DNA of 64,000 bases from Paenibacillus sp. LHD-38 (GTDB lineage: Bacteria; Bacillota; Bacilli; Paenibacillales; Paenibacillaceae). Positions 41,698-50,522 of this stretch are shown in pieces. The notes beneath the pieces are model-generated. The model saw only the letters and a program-made list of their open reading frames with translations, was not told the origin of the DNA and did not search any database. The DNA lies in assembly GCF_031157315.1 (NCBI RefSeq), contig NZ_JAVIFU010000024.1:44069-108068 (forward strand), read 5' to 3'. How positions within the stretch are numbered: position 1 is the stretch's first letter; each line of letters begins with the position of its first letter. A program made the translations under genes and the position numbers.

Positions 41698-42963
41698 ATG
41701 AGTACTGCAGAAAAAAGCATCGTTGCCGATTTGTCTTTGGCACCCGAAGGACGTTTGAAGATTGATTGGGTAGCAGCACATATGCCGGTATTGAATACGA
41801 TACGCGCGCAGTTCGAGAAGGAGCAGCCATTTAAAGGCCTAAAAGTAACAATCGCCCTCCACTTGGAAGCGAAAACCGCTTATTTGGCTAAGGTGGTTAA
41901 AGCCGGAGGCGCTGAAGTTACGATTACAGGCAGCAACCCGTTGTCCACGCAAGATGATGTGTGCGCTGCGCTAGTTGAAGACGGTATTACGGTGTTCGCA
42001 AAATACAATCCAAGTCCAGAGGAGTTTAAGGCGCTCAACGTAAAAGCGCTGGAATGGAAGCCGGATTTGATCATAGACGATGGCGGAGACCTTGCGACGA
42101 TTCTAAACTCGGAGCATCCTGAATTCGGTGAAAACCTTCGCGGCGGTGCGGAAGAAACAACGACAGGGATCATTAGGCTGAAAGCGATGGAGAAGGATGG
42201 TTCGCTGCGGTTCCCAATGGTAGCGGTAAATGACGCTTATTGCAAACATCTTTTTGATAATCGCTACGGCACAGGCCAATCGGTATGGGACGGTATCAAC
42301 CGTACTACGAACCTGATGGTTGCGGGTAAAACGGTTGTTGTTGTCGGATATGGCTGGTGCGGAAAAGGTGTTGCGATGCGTGCGAAGGGTCTTGGCGCAA
42401 ACGTCGTCGTAACAGAAATCGATGCAATCAAAGCGGTTGAGGCATACATGGACGGCTTTGCGGTTATGCCGATGATTGAAGCTGCCAAGGTTGGCGAATT
42501 TTTCGTTACGGTTACGGGAAATCGTGATGTCATTCGCGGCGAGCACTATGAGGTTATGAAGGATGGAGCTATCATTTCCAATGCCGGACACTTTGACGTG
42601 GAGGCGAATAAGCCTGAGCTTGCCGCGTTGTCTTCAAGCGTTCGAACCGTTCGCCGGAATATCGAAGAATATAAGCTGCAGGACGGACGCAGCATTTACT
42701 TGCTAGCGGAAGGCCGGTTAGTTAACTTGGCTGCGGGTGATGGACATCCAGCGGAAATTATGGATATGACATTCGCGCTTCAAGCCGTAGCTTTGAAATA
42801 CGTTAATGAGCAGTACAAAGCAATTGGCAGTAAAGTTGTCAATGTTCCTTACGAACTTGATGAACAGGTCGCGAGATTGAAGCTGCAATCGCTTGGCTTT
42901 GGCATCGATAAGCTGACAGATGAGCAGAAGTCGTATTTGGATAGCTGGAAAGAAACGGAATAA
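41698..42963 (+). CDS. ahcY: Adenosylhomocysteinase
   Basis: A 421-residue NAD-dependent enzyme that hydrolyses S-adenosylhomocysteine to adenosine and homocysteine. Family signatures are present: HLEAKTAYLA, DDGGDL, EETTTGIIRL, NDAYCKHLFDNRYGTGQS, the NAD-binding VVVGYGWCGKGVA, NAGHFD and the C-terminal lysine-bearing region. The length fits the bacterial/archaeal type lacking the internal insertion. AGGAGG is seven bases before the ATG and the gene follows bshC by 22 bases, so they are one transcript. Many Firmicutes use Pfs/LuxS instead. Confidence 0.95.
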   Translation: MSTAEKSIVADLSLAPEGRLKIDWVAAHMPVLNTIRAQFEKEQPFKGLKVTIALHLEAKTAYLAKVVKAGGAEVTITGSNPLSTQDDVCAALVEDGITVFAKYNPSPEEFKALNVKALEWKPDLIIDDGGDLATILNSEHPEFGENLRGGAEETTTGIIRLKAMEKDGSLRFPMVAVNDAYCKHLFDNRYGTGQSVWDGINRTTNLMVAGKTVVVVGYGWCGKGVAMRAKGLGANVVVTEIDAIKAVEAYMDGFAVMPMIEAAKVGEFFVTVTGNRDVIRGEHYEVMKDGAIISNAGHFDVEANKPELAALSSSVRTVRRNIEEYKLQDGRSIYLLAEGRLVNLAAGDGHPAEIMDMTFALQAVALKYVNEQYKAIGSKVVNVPYELDEQVARLKLQSLGFGIDKLTDEQKSYLDSWKETE

Positions 42964-42972
42964 TAAAGCAGG

Positions 42973-43002
42973 GAAGCCGCGAGCAATCGCGGCTTCTTTT
43001 TT
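42973..43002 (+). terminator. Terminator of bshC-ahcY
   Basis: GAAGCCGCGA and TCGCGGCTTC form a perfect 10-bp stem with loop GCAA and six T after. Confidence 0.92.
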
Positions 43003-43077
43003 ATTTGAATATATAATCATGTAACCTTTTATTCCCATCCATCGTCTGAAGGGTAATAAACAGAAGGGGGTTTTACT

Positions 43078-44097
43078 ATGCTTAGACATAAATACGGGCT
43101 GGGTAAAGGTGTTTTCATTCTACTGCTCTTGATTTCTTTGCTTGCGGGCTGCTCGGCTTCAAACGGGAATTCGGCGACTTCGGACGGCAAAATGGCGATA
43201 GAATCCGAATCGGCAGCGGCAGGCAATGTTAGTTCTGAGATGAACAACAGTGAAGCCGCAGCGGCAGACTCAGACTCTGCCGCTCCTGTTGAAGGAAGTG
43301 GAACGACTGCGACAGCTGGCGGAGGGTTCGCATCGGAGACGGCTGCGGATGGAAATGGTATTAATCAAAAAATTATTTACACAGCTACACTTAGCATGCA
43401 GGTTGATGAATTGGAAGCTGCCGGAACCTCGCTGCGCAATGCCATCCATCAGAGCGGAGCTTATATCCTGCAGTTTCAAGACACGAAGCATGAAGGAGAA
43501 ATTGGCGCGAGCTATACCATTAAAGTGCCAGCTTCCGGATTCATGTCTTTCATAGACCGAATCGAGGAAATCAAACATAATGATTTTGAACGGAATATCG
43601 GAGGGAAAGACGTATCGGAAGAATATGTCGATCTCGAATCCCGATTGAAAGCTAGGCAGCTGGTAGAGACAAGGTTGCTATCCATGATGGATAAAGCGGT
43701 AAAGGCGGATGATTTGCTGAAATTTTCGCAGCAGCTCTCTGAGGTGCAGGAGGAAATAGAACGTATAAAAGGCCGAATCCGTTATTTGGATAATAATGTA
43801 GCCTTCTCGACAGTGGAACTGCGGATGTACCAAACGAATCAAACACTAGAAAATAAAAGCAATGAGTATCCGAAATTAGGCGGACGGATGTCGGATGCTT
43901 TAGTAAGCAGCACGAAAGTCGTGTGGGATGCAATTAACTTTTTGCTGGTGGTGCTGGCTGGCGCTGTTCCCGTGCTGGTGCTGCTGGCTATAATCGGAGT
44001 TCCTGTTTTGTGGTTTTATCGCAAAGGTAAACGAAAAGATAATAAGAAGGCGAATGCTGATGATAAGGAAGATGATCGCCAGGAGCCAATTCTTTAA
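43078..44097 (+). CDS. DUF4349 lipoprotein
   Basis: A 339-residue lipoprotein: signal peptide with lipobox LLAGC near residue 25, about 75 residues of serine/alanine/glutamate-rich linker, the DUF4349 domain (about 95-260: YTATLSMQVDELEAAGTSL, YTIKVPASGFMSFIDRI, DVSEEYVDLESRLKARQL and the coiled EVQEEIERIKGRIRYLD), a C-terminal membrane segment (about 287-315) and a charged tail. Anchored at both ends. Function unknown. GGGGG precedes the ATG. Confidence 0.88.
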   Translation: MLRHKYGLGKGVFILLLLISLLAGCSASNGNSATSDGKMAIESESAAAGNVSSEMNNSEAAAADSDSAAPVEGSGTTATAGGGFASETAADGNGINQKIIYTATLSMQVDELEAAGTSLRNAIHQSGAYILQFQDTKHEGEIGASYTIKVPASGFMSFIDRIEEIKHNDFERNIGGKDVSEEYVDLESRLKARQLVETRLLSMMDKAVKADDLLKFSQQLSEVQEEIERIKGRIRYLDNNVAFSTVELRMYQTNQTLENKSNEYPKLGGRMSDALVSSTKVVWDAINFLLVVLAGAVPVLVLLAIIGVPVLWFYRKGKRKDNKKANADDKEDDRQEPIL

Positions 44098-44132
44098 TTA
44101 TTAATAATCATTAATACTATGAAATATTTTAG

Positions 44133-44163
44133 AAAAATCCTGCTCATGGAGCAGGATTTTTAT
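44133..44163 (+). terminator. Terminator upstream of the dcw cluster
   Basis: A perfect 13-bp stem, AAAAATCCTGCTC with GAGCAGGATTTTT, loop ATG. It insulates the mraZ promoter from the lipoprotein gene. Confidence 0.92.
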
Positions 44164-44187
44164 TTTAGGTGGCGAACTATTGTATCT

Positions 44188-44225
44188 TAGTGGGGAAAAG
44201 TGGGGCAAAGTGGTGGATATGGGGG
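44188..44225 (+). promoter_or_regulatory. MraZ operator: TGGGG boxes at 10-base spacing
   Basis: TGGGG at 44191 and 44201, TGGTGG at 44211 and TGGGGG at 44220 follow one another at 9 to 10-base steps, the first three preceded by AG. MraZ of several bacteria binds tandem TGGG-type boxes with a 10-base period upstream of its own gene, so this is very likely the autoregulatory site, 19 to 53 bases before the mraZ start. Confidence 0.8.
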
Positions 44226-44243
44226 AAGGGGTGGTTCGAAATC

Positions 44244-44681
44244 ATGTTTATGGGTGAATATCAACATAGCATTGATGAGAAAGGCCGCATCATCATACCT
44301 TCCAAATTCCGAGATTCGCTTGGCGCCTCGTTTATTGCTACCCGCGGTTTAGACAATTGCTTATTCGTATATCCCATGAGTGAGTGGAGCGTATTGGAGC
44401 AAAAGCTAAAATCACTGCCGCTGATGAAATCAGACGCACGGGCATTTACCCGGTTTTTCTTTTCCGGGGCGACCGAATGTGAGCTTGATAAACAGGGAAG
44501 GGTAAATATACCTAGCCATCTTCGCGATTATGCAAAGCTGGACAAAGATTGTATGGTGCTCGGCGTATCCAGTCGCGTTGAGATTTGGAGCAAGCAGACA
44601 TGGGACGGCTATTACGAGCAATCAGAGCAAACCTTTAACGAAATCGCTGAGAAGCTCGTTGATTTCGATTTCAACTTCTAG
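44244..44681 (+). CDS. mraZ: Transcriptional regulator MraZ
   Basis: A 145-residue DNA-binding protein with two SpoVT/AbrB-like halves: MFMGEYQHSIDEKGRIIIPSKFRD (in the order MFMGEYQHS then IDEKGRIIIPSKFRD) and ECELDKQGRVNIPSHLRDYA. It controls the division and cell-wall cluster, including its own gene. I start at ATG 44244, which gives the conserved N-terminus; a second ATG is two codons on. Upstream reading to 44169 runs through the operator and is not coding. Confidence 0.95.
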   Translation: MFMGEYQHSIDEKGRIIIPSKFRDSLGASFIATRGLDNCLFVYPMSEWSVLEQKLKSLPLMKSDARAFTRFFFSGATECELDKQGRVNIPSHLRDYAKLDKDCMVLGVSSRVEIWSKQTWDGYYEQSEQTFNEIAEKLVDFDFNF

Positions 44682-44710
44682 AATGGACAACAAGAATGGA
44701 GGGCTGAGGC

Positions 44711-45661
44711 GTGTTTCAGCATATTACAGTGCTTTTGGAAGAAGCGGTTGACGGTTTGGCTATTAAGCCGGACGGCATCTACGTCGATTGTACGCTTGGA
44801 GGGGCGGGGCATAGCGAGCTTATTGCGTCCCGTTTAGGCGAAGGAGGGCGGTTAATCGCATTCGATCAGGATGACTTGGCGCTGGACAATGCTCGCGTTA
44901 GGCTTGCTCCTTATATGGATAAAGTAACGCTGGTCCGAAGCAATTTCCGGGATTTGGAGCAGGAGCTAAGAGGCTGTGACGTTCCAATGCTTGACGGCAT
45001 TCCGCAGGTCGACGGAATTTTGTTTGATTTAGGAGTTTCCAGTCCGCAGTTAGACGAGGCGGAGCGAGGTTTTAGTTACAATCATGATGCACCGCTCGAT
45101 ATGCGTATGGACCGTGAAAGTGATCTAACGGCTCACGAAATCGTGAATACCTGGGATGAACGCGATATTGCCCGCATTTTGGATCGATACGGCGAAGAAA
45201 AGTTCGCTCGTTCAATCGCAAGAAACATCATAAAGGCGCGCGAAAAATCGCCAATCGAGAAAACCGGCGAGCTAGCCGAGTTAATTAAAATATCCATACC
45301 TGCTGCAACCAGACGTACAGGCGGCCATCCTGCCAAACGATCCTTCCAAGCCCTTCGCATTGCAGTTAACGATGAGCTTGGCGCAGAGGAAGAAGCACTT
45401 GAGCAGACGATTCGTTGTTTGAATTCAGGCGGCAGAGCATCCGTTATCACTTTTCATTCGCTAGAGGATCGTATCTGCAAGCAGATGTTTGCTAAGTTTG
45501 TGGAGAAATGCACATGTCCGCCAGATTTTCCATTATGCGTTTGCGGTAATAACGGATCAGTGAAATTGGTAAACCGCAAGCCGATCGTCCCATCCGAGAG
45601 AGAGCTGGAGCTTAATCCGCGTGCAAGATCGGCAAAGCTTAGAATAGCAGAAAAATTGTAA
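44711..45661 (+). CDS. rsmH: 16S rRNA m4C1402 methyltransferase RsmH
   Basis: A 316-residue SAM-dependent enzyme that methylates C1402 of 16S rRNA. Motifs: HITVLLEEAVDGL, the SAM-binding DCTLGGAGHS, FDLGVSSPQLDEAERGFSY, RRTGGHPAKRSFQALRI and the C-terminal CTCPPDFPLCVCG. The start is GTG at 44711 after GGAGGG. Also known as mraW, second gene of the dcw cluster. Confidence 0.97.
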   Translation: MFQHITVLLEEAVDGLAIKPDGIYVDCTLGGAGHSELIASRLGEGGRLIAFDQDDLALDNARVRLAPYMDKVTLVRSNFRDLEQELRGCDVPMLDGIPQVDGILFDLGVSSPQLDEAERGFSYNHDAPLDMRMDRESDLTAHEIVNTWDERDIARILDRYGEEKFARSIARNIIKAREKSPIEKTGELAELIKISIPAATRRTGGHPAKRSFQALRIAVNDELGAEEEALEQTIRCLNSGGRASVITFHSLEDRICKQMFAKFVEKCTCPPDFPLCVCGNNGSVKLVNRKPIVPSERELELNPRARSAKLRIAEKL

Positions 45662-45675
45662 GAGGGGGATTTAAA

Positions 45676-46077
45676 TTGGCGTATGTGAATGGCAATCTAG
45701 CGCTGCAACCTAAGCGAAAGCAGGACCAGCAACCCGCAATAAAGGAAACGAAACGACTTGTAAAGACGCGCAAATCCTTACCCGTACAAGAAAAGCTGCT
45801 TTATATGTTTACAGTATTAATGTGTGTTGTAGTCGCTAGTGTCATTATTTTTCGCTATGCGCAAATCTATGACATGAATTTGGAGATCAAGAAGCTAAAC
45901 AATAATTATCAGACGATGAATGTCGAAATGGAAGACTTGAAGAAGCAGGTAGAGATGCTTAGCAACCCTGAACGCATTCGCAATTTGGCCGAGAAGCAAG
46001 GAATGGTCAGCTCGATAGAAGGCGGAATAACAGTGAACACCGGTGATACCGAGATAAAATCGGCAATGAGTGAATAG
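45676..46077 (+). CDS. ftsL: Cell division protein FtsL
   Basis: A 133-residue bitopic protein: basic N-terminal tail with many K/R, one membrane segment (about 40-57, LYMFTVLMCVVVASVIIF) and an extracellular coiled coil (LEIKKLNNNYQTMNVEMEDL, then KKQVEMLSNPERIRNLA). It partners with DivIC and DivIB in the division complex. Sequence is weakly conserved; position between rsmH and the transpeptidase gene decides the call. Start is TTG at 45676 after AGAGGGGG. Confidence 0.9.
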   Translation: MAYVNGNLALQPKRKQDQQPAIKETKRLVKTRKSLPVQEKLLYMFTVLMCVVVASVIIFRYAQIYDMNLEIKKLNNNYQTMNVEMEDLKKQVEMLSNPERIRNLAEKQGMVSSIEGGITVNTGDTEIKSAMSE

Positions 46078-46085
46078 GGTGATCA

Positions 46086-48368
46086 ATGATGAAAAAGAGA
46101 ATTAGAGCACGGACACTGTTGTTTGGAGGGCTAATGACCCTCCTTTTTCTCATTTTAATAAGCAGAATCTATGTTGTTCAAGTAGTAGAAGGCGCGAAAT
46201 GGTATGATTTAGCGAAAAAGAGATGGTCAACCGAAGAAACGCTCGTAGCTAAACGCGGCTCAATCGCGGATCGTAACGGCAATGTGCTGGCCATGGATAC
46301 AATTGCCTACAATGTTTCGGTTAACCCACAGGTGATCAACGATGAGGAACTTACAGAGGATATCATTGATGGCTTGCACGACATCCTTGGCATTTCCAAG
46401 GAAGAGCTTCGGAAAAGCGTAACGGCTAAGAAGGAAGACGGGAATTTTGTTGTTCATCGGGAGATCCGAAACGGAGGCTGGCAGATCGACAAGACGCTAG
46501 CCGATAAAATAAGAAAATTCCGTGAAGAGTTGTCAAAGGAAAAAAAGGTTTATGATGTTGGCATTGATTTGGCGGAAAACCTGAAGCGGTACTATCCGAG
46601 AGATTCGTTAGCTTCACAGGTTGTAGGCTATTTGGATAGAGACGGAGTGGCTATGACAGGCATTGAAGCTTCGTTTAATGAGCAATTAAGCGGGGAAAAC
46701 GGAATTATCAAGTATGAAAAAGACGGAAAACGCGTGCAGTTGGCTGAAGGCGAGGTTGAATATAAGCCTGCGGCGGACGGCCAGAACATTCAATTGACCA
46801 TTGACAGCGATATTCAGCGTTACGTCGATGAAGCGCTGCAGGAGATTCAAAAGAAATACGCGCCGAAAAGCGCAACGGCCATTGCAGCCGACCCGAATAC
46901 AATGGAAATTTTGGCAATGGCGAACATTCCTCAATATAATCCGAATGAATATTGGAAAAACAATGCGAACTCCTATAATCATGCGATAAAATCATTGTAC
47001 GAGCCAGGCTCTACCTTCAAAATCGCAACGCTTGCCGCGGCAGTTGAAGAAGGTGTTTTTAATCCGGATGAAACTTATAAATCAGGCAGAATAAAAATCC
47101 CAGGTATTCCTAATCCGATTCGAGATATCAAGCGCGAGGGCTGGGGGACGATCACATTTTTGGAAGGCTTGAAGTATTCCAGTAACGTTGCGTTCGTTAA
47201 GCTTGGCTATGAAAGATTAGGCGAAGAGAAGCTGAGAAAATATTATACGGATTTTGGGTTCGGACAAAAAACAGGCATTCAGCTTGGTAATGAGCTGAAG
47301 GGCTCGATTCGATTTCAATATCCGAGTGAGATAGCTAATGCAACATTTGGTCAAGGGGTTTCCGTTACGCCGATCCAGCAGGTTGCCGCTGTAGCGGCAG
47401 TTGCGAATGGCGGAAAGCTGCTTCAACCGCAAATCGTGAAAAGTATTACTGATCCTAACACAAAGACGACAACGAATATCGAGCCGAAGGTCGTTCGTCA
47501 AGTGATTTCGGAAGAAACGTCCCGTAAGGTTGGCGAATATTTGGAGCAGGTCGTTTCGGATCAGGAAAAAGGAACAGGTAAAAACGCCTATATCGAAGGC
47601 TACCGCGTAGCTGGTAAAACAGGTACGGCCCAAAAGGTTGACGGCACCAATTATTCGACTACCAAATTCGTAGTATCCTTTATTGGCTATGCGCCGGTGG
47701 ACAATCCGAAAATCGTTGTTTATATCGTTGTCGATGAACCGAATGACTCTCTTGTAGGGGGAGGTACGGTTGCGGCTCCGGCGTTTAAGCAAATTGTGCT
47801 GAAAAGCTTGCGTAAGATGGGGGTTGCGCCTAACTACGCGGCCGATTCGGATAGCGCGGCAAAGGAAGTCACGATGACGATTCCGGATGTTACAGAATTA
47901 AAAGTAGCACAGGCCAAGGCGGAGCTAAAAGCAAAAGCGGTTAATTTTGAACTCGTTGGCAACGGCAAAACGGTCCTGCAGCAAATACCGGCCGCGGGCT
48001 CGTCCGTACATCCCACGCAGCGAATCTATTTGATTACGGAGCAAAAGGAAAAGCTGGCTATTCCTGATTTGAAGGGCGTTTCGCTTCGGGATGCGCTCGA
48101 AATCACATCGCTTATCGGGATTCGGCTTATCCCTGAAGGACAAGGCTTTGTCGTGTCCCAGAAGGAAGAGACCTTAAACAACGTGCGAGTATTACAGGTC
48201 GTGCTTGCACCTCCAAATGGAACAGAGGGGCAAGGCGGCACACCGGCTGTTGGTACCGATAATGCAGCGAATGAAACTTCTGATGGAAATGAGTCGGCAG
48301 CTGGGGCGGATCTGGAAGCCAATTCCGATTCAAACAGTAGCAGCTCTAACGATTCCGCAGCCGAGTAA
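46086..48368 (+). CDS. pbpB: Septal transpeptidase PBP2B (FtsI family) with PASTA domains
   Basis: A 760-residue class B penicillin-binding protein: membrane segment (about 11-32), dimerisation domain, transpeptidase domain with S309 in EPGSTFK, SSN and KTGTAQ motifs, then two PASTA domains (about 598-660 and 661-720: MTIPDVTELKVAQAKAEL and LAIPDLKGVSLRDALEI). The last 40 residues are a Ser/Asp/Asn-rich tail. It cross-links peptidoglycan at the division septum. It begins eight bases after ftsL; two ATG codons in tandem are possible starts. Confidence 0.95.
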   Translation: MMKKRIRARTLLFGGLMTLLFLILISRIYVVQVVEGAKWYDLAKKRWSTEETLVAKRGSIADRNGNVLAMDTIAYNVSVNPQVINDEELTEDIIDGLHDILGISKEELRKSVTAKKEDGNFVVHREIRNGGWQIDKTLADKIRKFREELSKEKKVYDVGIDLAENLKRYYPRDSLASQVVGYLDRDGVAMTGIEASFNEQLSGENGIIKYEKDGKRVQLAEGEVEYKPAADGQNIQLTIDSDIQRYVDEALQEIQKKYAPKSATAIAADPNTMEILAMANIPQYNPNEYWKNNANSYNHAIKSLYEPGSTFKIATLAAAVEEGVFNPDETYKSGRIKIPGIPNPIRDIKREGWGTITFLEGLKYSSNVAFVKLGYERLGEEKLRKYYTDFGFGQKTGIQLGNELKGSIRFQYPSEIANATFGQGVSVTPIQQVAAVAAVANGGKLLQPQIVKSITDPNTKTTTNIEPKVVRQVISEETSRKVGEYLEQVVSDQEKGTGKNAYIEGYRVAGKTGTAQKVDGTNYSTTKFVVSFIGYAPVDNPKIVVYIVVDEPNDSLVGGGTVAAPAFKQIVLKSLRKMGVAPNYAADSDSAAKEVTMTIPDVTELKVAQAKAELKAKAVNFELVGNGKTVLQQIPAAGSSVHPTQRIYLITEQKEKLAIPDLKGVSLRDALEITSLIGIRLIPEGQGFVVSQKEETLNNVRVLQVVLAPPNGTEGQGGTPAVGTDNAANETSDGNESAAGADLEANSDSNSSSSNDSAAE

Positions 48369-48506
48369 TGCCTGAAAAATACTAAAAGATTAACATGCGG
48401 CAGTCAATGCATAAGCTTGTTCTATCCTCCGCTTGTCCCGAATAGTCTGGGAATGAGCGTCATTGCGCGCTCCTTTCGAAACAGTCAAGCGGAGGGGGAA
48501 CAAGTT

Positions 48507-50447
48507 GTGAAGGTATCCAATGTAACGGTTAGACGACGCTTATTTATCGTGCTAATATTGGCTGGGGTTTCATTCCTGGCCTTATGTTTGAGACTTAGCT
48601 TTGTACAGCTTTGGCAAGGTGAGGAGCTGGCAGACAAAGCAGAGAATTCATGGCGGCGCGATATTCCGTACGTGGCTAAGAGAGGCGAGATTGTTGATCG
48701 CAACGGTATTCAGCTTGCTTATAACATCAGCTCGCCTACCGTATACGCCATCCCGGTTCAAATCAAAGATAAACAAGCTGTTGCATCTGCGCTTGCGCCG
48801 CTTCTAGACATGTCTCAGGAATCGCTTTATGACAAAATCAAGACCAAAAAGATGATCGTCAAGCTTGGACCCGGCGGCCGTAAAATTACGATCGACAAGG
48901 CAGATCAAATTCGAGAGCTTGGACTTCAGGGAATCGTTGTCGCAGAAGACAACAAACGATTTTATCCCTTTGGCAGCTTGGCGGCACATGTGCTTGGATT
49001 TACGGGAATCGACAATCAAGGTTTGACAGGCATTGAAGCCAAATACAATACAGAGCTCAGCGGGATCGGCGGCAGCGTATCATTCCTGTCGGACGCCGCA
49101 GGCAGGCAGATGCCCAATTCCTCGGACACATACGTCGAGCCGAAGGACGGGCTAACGATGCAGCTCACCATAGATAAGCAAATTCAGACGGTTATGGAGC
49201 GCGAGCTGGACCAAGCGATGACCAAGCTGCAGCCGGACGGCATCATCGCCATTGCGATGGATCCGAATAACGGTGAAATACTAGGCATGGCCAGCCGCCC
49301 AACCTATGAACCAGATAAATATCGCGAGGTGCCTACGGAAGTCTACAATCGGAATCTTCCGATTTGGATGACGTACGAGCCTGGTTCTACTTTTAAAATC
49401 ATTACGCTTGCCGCTGCTTTGGAGGAAAAAAAGGTTGATCTCACGAACGAGCGCTTTTTTGATCCCGGTGCAATCGAGGTTGGCGGAGCCAGACTCCGCT
49501 GCTGGAAAAAGGGCGGACACGGCAGCCAGACCTTCTTGGAAGTCGTTGAGAATTCCTGTAACCCTGGCTTTGTAACGCTCGGCCAGCGGCTTGGGAAAGA
49601 AAAGCTGTTCGATTATATTAAAAATTTCGGTTTCGGAACGAAAACCGGTATTGATATTGGCGGCGAAGAGAACGGGATCCTCTTTAAGCTAAGTCAGGTT
49701 GGACCTGTGGAGCTTGCTACAACCGCGTTCGGACAAGGGGTTTCCGTTACACCAATTCAGCAAATTACAGCCGTCTCCGCTGCGATTAATGGCGGTACGC
49801 TTTATAAGCCCCATGTAGCAAAAGCGTGGATAAATCCTGACACGGGAGCTACTGTAGAAACCGTCGAATCTGAGGCAGTAAGAAAGGTCATTTCCAAAGA
49901 CACCTCCAAGCAGGTCCGAGAAGCGCTGGAGAGCGTGGTAGCGAAAGGAACGGGCCGAAATGCATTTATCGATGGTTATCGCGTAGGCGGCAAAACCGGT
50001 ACAGCCCAGAAAGTTATTAACGGACGTTACTCACCAAACGAGCATATCGTATCCTTTGTCGGCTTTGCGCCTGCGGATGATCCGCAGATCGTCATTTACG
50101 TTGCAGTTGACAATCCACAGGGTATACAGTTCGGGGGAGTCGTAGCTGCGCCGATCGTTCGCAATATGATGGAGGATGCGTTATCGATCCTGGAAATTCC
50201 TGCGCGCGAGAAGCAAATCGATCGGATCTATAAATATGGAGAAACGCCGATTGTTACCGTTCCGAATTTAATTGGCAAAACCGTGTCGGACTTGTATGAA
50301 GATATGACGATGGATTTTATGCTCACCACAGCGGGTTCTGGTAAAACGGTCATTCGTCAGGCTCCGGCAGCAGGCACGCGCGTAGACCGCGGTTCGACGA
50401 TTCGCATCTATTTGGGCGAAGAAGATAATATATCCCACTCCCATTGA
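48507..50447 (+). CDS. spoVD: Sporulation transpeptidase SpoVD
   Basis: A 646-residue class B penicillin-binding protein, exactly the length of B. subtilis SpoVD: membrane segment (about 11-30), transpeptidase domain with S294 in EPGSTFK (the same residue number as in SpoVD), SCN-type motif in VENSCNPGFV and KTGTAQ, and one C-terminal PASTA domain (TVPNLIGKTVSDLYEDM). It makes spore cortex peptidoglycan together with SpoVE. The start is GTG at 48507, eight bases after GGAGGGGG; earlier codons to 48417 are not convincing. A mother-cell promoter would be expected in 48369-48500, but I could not identify one with confidence. Confidence 0.95.
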   Translation: MKVSNVTVRRRLFIVLILAGVSFLALCLRLSFVQLWQGEELADKAENSWRRDIPYVAKRGEIVDRNGIQLAYNISSPTVYAIPVQIKDKQAVASALAPLLDMSQESLYDKIKTKKMIVKLGPGGRKITIDKADQIRELGLQGIVVAEDNKRFYPFGSLAAHVLGFTGIDNQGLTGIEAKYNTELSGIGGSVSFLSDAAGRQMPNSSDTYVEPKDGLTMQLTIDKQIQTVMERELDQAMTKLQPDGIIAIAMDPNNGEILGMASRPTYEPDKYREVPTEVYNRNLPIWMTYEPGSTFKIITLAAALEEKKVDLTNERFFDPGAIEVGGARLRCWKKGGHGSQTFLEVVENSCNPGFVTLGQRLGKEKLFDYIKNFGFGTKTGIDIGGEENGILFKLSQVGPVELATTAFGQGVSVTPIQQITAVSAAINGGTLYKPHVAKAWINPDTGATVETVESEAVRKVISKDTSKQVREALESVVAKGTGRNAFIDGYRVGGKTGTAQKVINGRYSPNEHIVSFVGFAPADDPQIVIYVAVDNPQGIQFGGVVAAPIVRNMMEDALSILEIPAREKQIDRIYKYGETPIVTVPNLIGKTVSDLYEDMTMDFMLTTAGSGKTVIRQAPAAGTRVDRGSTIRIYLGEEDNISHSH

Positions 50448-50522
50448 CTATAATGGTACTTAACGAGGGTGCTGCAGGCGGCATGATCTAAATTGTCGGC
50501 GCTTTAGGGAGGAGTGGGGCAG

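Noticed and set aside
48417..48506. A 30-residue N-terminal extension of SpoVD
   Set aside because: Starting at GTG 48507 gives a good ribosome site, the same length as B. subtilis SpoVD and the same active-site numbering.
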